This document shows, piece by piece, positions 6,274 to 7,456 of a DNA stretch of 7,456 bases (the first letter of the stretch is position 1; the number at the start of each line of letters is the position of its first letter). Both the position numbers and the translations under genes were made by a program. Origin of the DNA: Bacteroidales bacterium (lineage in GTDB: Bacteria > Bacteroidota > Bacteroidia > Bacteroidales > FEN-979); assembly GCA_023231065.1 (NCBI GenBank), contig JALNWE010000107.1, positions 1 through 7,456 of the forward strand, in the 5' to 3' direction. The notes beneath the pieces were generated by a model. That model worked only from the letters and a program-made list of their open reading frames with translations. It was not told the origin of the DNA and searched no databases.

Positions 6274-7296
6274 CTATGTGCTCCACGTTGTGAGCCCTTT
6301 GTTGGTATATTCATATCGTTTAGACTGGCCGCCAAATTTCTTTAAAGACTCTATCACAGTTGATCTGGTATTCCCCGGGCAATAGAAGAAGATGAACCCG
6401 CCGCCGCCAGCGCCGGAAATTTTACCTCCCGTTGCCCCGTGCCGGATAGCTGTTTCGTAAATCTCGTCAATAAATGGATTACTGACGCCATCTGCCAGGT
6501 TTTTTTTATATCTCCAGCCAAAATCAAGGATTTCACCAATTTTATCTATTTCGCCCTTCAGGATGGCCTCTTTCATCATCAATGCCTGTTCTTTAAGCTT
6601 ATGCATGGCTTCAAGCGATTTTTCATTGCCAGCTATGACATTGCGGGTTTGCTGCTCAATGATGGTTGACGACAGGCGGCTCGTTTCCGTATGATAAAGG
6701 ATCAGGTTATGCGCCATTTCATCGAGATACTTATCCCGGATCCTTAGTGGATTTACAATTACATTATCATCTTTCGAAAACTCCATGAAATTCACACCGC
6801 CAAAGGTAGCTGCATACTGATCTTGTTTTCCACCAGCCATCTTCAGGTCAATTCGCTCTATCTCGAAAGCAAGATGCGCCAGGTCGTACTCTCCCAGGGG
6901 GAGGTTCAGCCATTCAGCAAATGCTCCAAGGATGGCTACGACCAATGTCGATGAAGTCCCCAGTCCTGACCCTGGCGGAGCGTCAACATAAGTCGTTAGC
7001 TCGAAGGATAGCGGTTCCAGTTTAAAATCGCGTACGATCCGGTTATATATCCCTTTGTGCAGGTCCAGTTTTCCATCAATGGCCAATGATGGGGCAGCAT
7101 CCAGATGGTATAGCTCATTTTTATCAGTTGAATTCAATATTATTTTTCCATCATTGCCTGGTTTGATTGTGGCATAGGCATACATGCTGATGGTCGCGTT
7201 CAGGATGGCGCCCCCATATAGTTCCGAGAATGGCGCCACATCGGTTCCACCTCCCGCCAGACCAAGACGAAGAGGCGCTTTACTACGGATTAACAT
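6274..7296 (-). CDS. hddA: D-glycero-alpha-D-manno-heptose-7-phosphate 1-kinase (GHMP kinase family)
   Basis: A 340-residue cytoplasmic GHMP-superfamily kinase that would phosphorylate C1 of heptose-7-phosphate to give the alpha-1,7-bisphosphate. The N-terminal motif RSKAPLRLGLAGGGTDVAPF (4-23) is characteristic of the HddA-type branch. The ATP-binding loop PPGSGLGTSS (107-116), the GGKQDQYAA segment (155-163) with Asp159, and the C-terminal glycine-rich GKISGAGGGGF (291-301) complete the three GHMP motifs. Length is typical. The start is ATG 7296-7294, directly before the family-typical RSKAPLRL; the stop is TAG 6276-6274. It is the first of the four heptose genes in transcription order. No Bacteroidota promoter box is visible in the upstream 64 bp outside the repeat. 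Fucokinase-like relatives share the fold, but the neighbours make heptose kinase the best call. Confidence 0.92.
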   Translation of the reverse strand: MLIRSKAPLRLGLAGGGTDVAPFSELYGGAILNATISMYAYATIKPGNDGKIILNSTDKNELYHLDAAPSLAIDGKLDLHKGIYNRIVRDFKLEPLSFELTTYVDAPPGSGLGTSSTLVVAILGAFAEWLNLPLGEYDLAHLAFEIERIDLKMAGGKQDQYAATFGGVNFMEFSKDDNVIVNPLRIRDKYLDEMAHNLILYHTETSRLSSTIIEQQTRNVIAGNEKSLEAMHKLKEQALMMKEAILKGEIDKIGEILDFGWRYKKNLADGVSNPFIDEIYETAIRHGATGGKISGAGGGGFIFFYCPGNTRSTVIESLKKFGGQSKRYEYTNKGLTTWST

Positions 7297-7344
7297 TTTA
7301 TGTCCGGTTTAAAAATCACTTGATATTCCATAACTTATCCTTTC

Positions 7345-7456
7345 ACATCTTCATATCGGCACATCATCTCATCATCACATCATCACATCATCCCATCATC
7401 TCATCATCCCATCATCACATCTTCACATCATCACATCTTCACATCATCCCATCATC
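7345..7456. repeat. Octanucleotide tandem array, consensus NCATCATC, running off the right edge
   Basis: From 7361 to the last base there are 12 octamers in perfect phase. First bases run A,T,A,A,C,T,C,A,A,A,A,C; the only other change is acatcttc in the units at 7417 and 7433. Two further in-phase units, acatcttc (7345) and the diverged atatcggc (7353), extend it left. On the transcribed strand the unit is GATGATGN. It lies 49 bp upstream of hddA, in its leader or promoter region, and the true length is unknown because the window ends inside it. Confidence 0.93.

Noticed and set aside
7297..7360. Promoter for hddA directly upstream of its start codon
   Set aside because: No TAnnTTTG box can be found on the - strand here. 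The promoter may lie within or beyond the octamer array.

Overview
The window looks like chromosome from a Bacteroidota bacterium, probably of the Bacteroidales. It carries remains of the type III glutamine synthetase typical of that phylum and a secreted DUF4831 protein. Shine-Dalgarno sequences are scarce, and one perfect TAnnTTTG -7 promoter box is visible. KdsA and a heptose pathway point to a Gram-negative envelope with LPS or another heptose-containing surface glycan. This placement is inferred from gene content, not from a search.

Left part, + strand: the 3' end of rarA (replication-associated AAA+ ATPase) enters from the left edge. It is followed 23 bp later by kdsA, a metal-dependent KDO-8-phosphate synthase with all four metal ligands. 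kdsA converges on a leftward gene set after only 25 bp.

Middle part, - strand, in order of transcription: a sodium:solute symporter (4137 to 2674), a 99-codon miniature of type III glutamine synthetase (2615 to 2316), and a secreted DUF4831 protein (2304 to 1129). The miniature joins three separate conserved blocks of a roughly 730-residue enzyme in one open frame and has lost nearly all of the catalytic body. The symporter has a plausible Bacteroidota promoter, with a 6-5-6 palindrome over its -33 region.

Right part, - strand: a complete four-enzyme set for GDP-D-glycero-alpha-D-manno-heptose, in the order hddA, gmhA, hddC, gmhB. GmhA isomerises sedoheptulose-7-phosphate, HddA phosphorylates C1, GmhB removes the C7 phosphate and HddC transfers GMP. 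gmhA/hddC and hddC/gmhB overlap, indicating translational coupling. The product presumably feeds a glycosyltransferase outside the window.

The main unexplained structure is non-coding. Each gap around the heptose genes holds a different short-period array: octamers NCATCATC upstream of hddA (running off the right edge), 17 exact heptamers TTCACTN between hddA and gmhA, and degenerate ATCCNNN heptads after gmhB. No gap longer than 300 bases lacks a gene, and no tRNA, rRNA, CRISPR array, insertion sequence or complete integrated element was seen.
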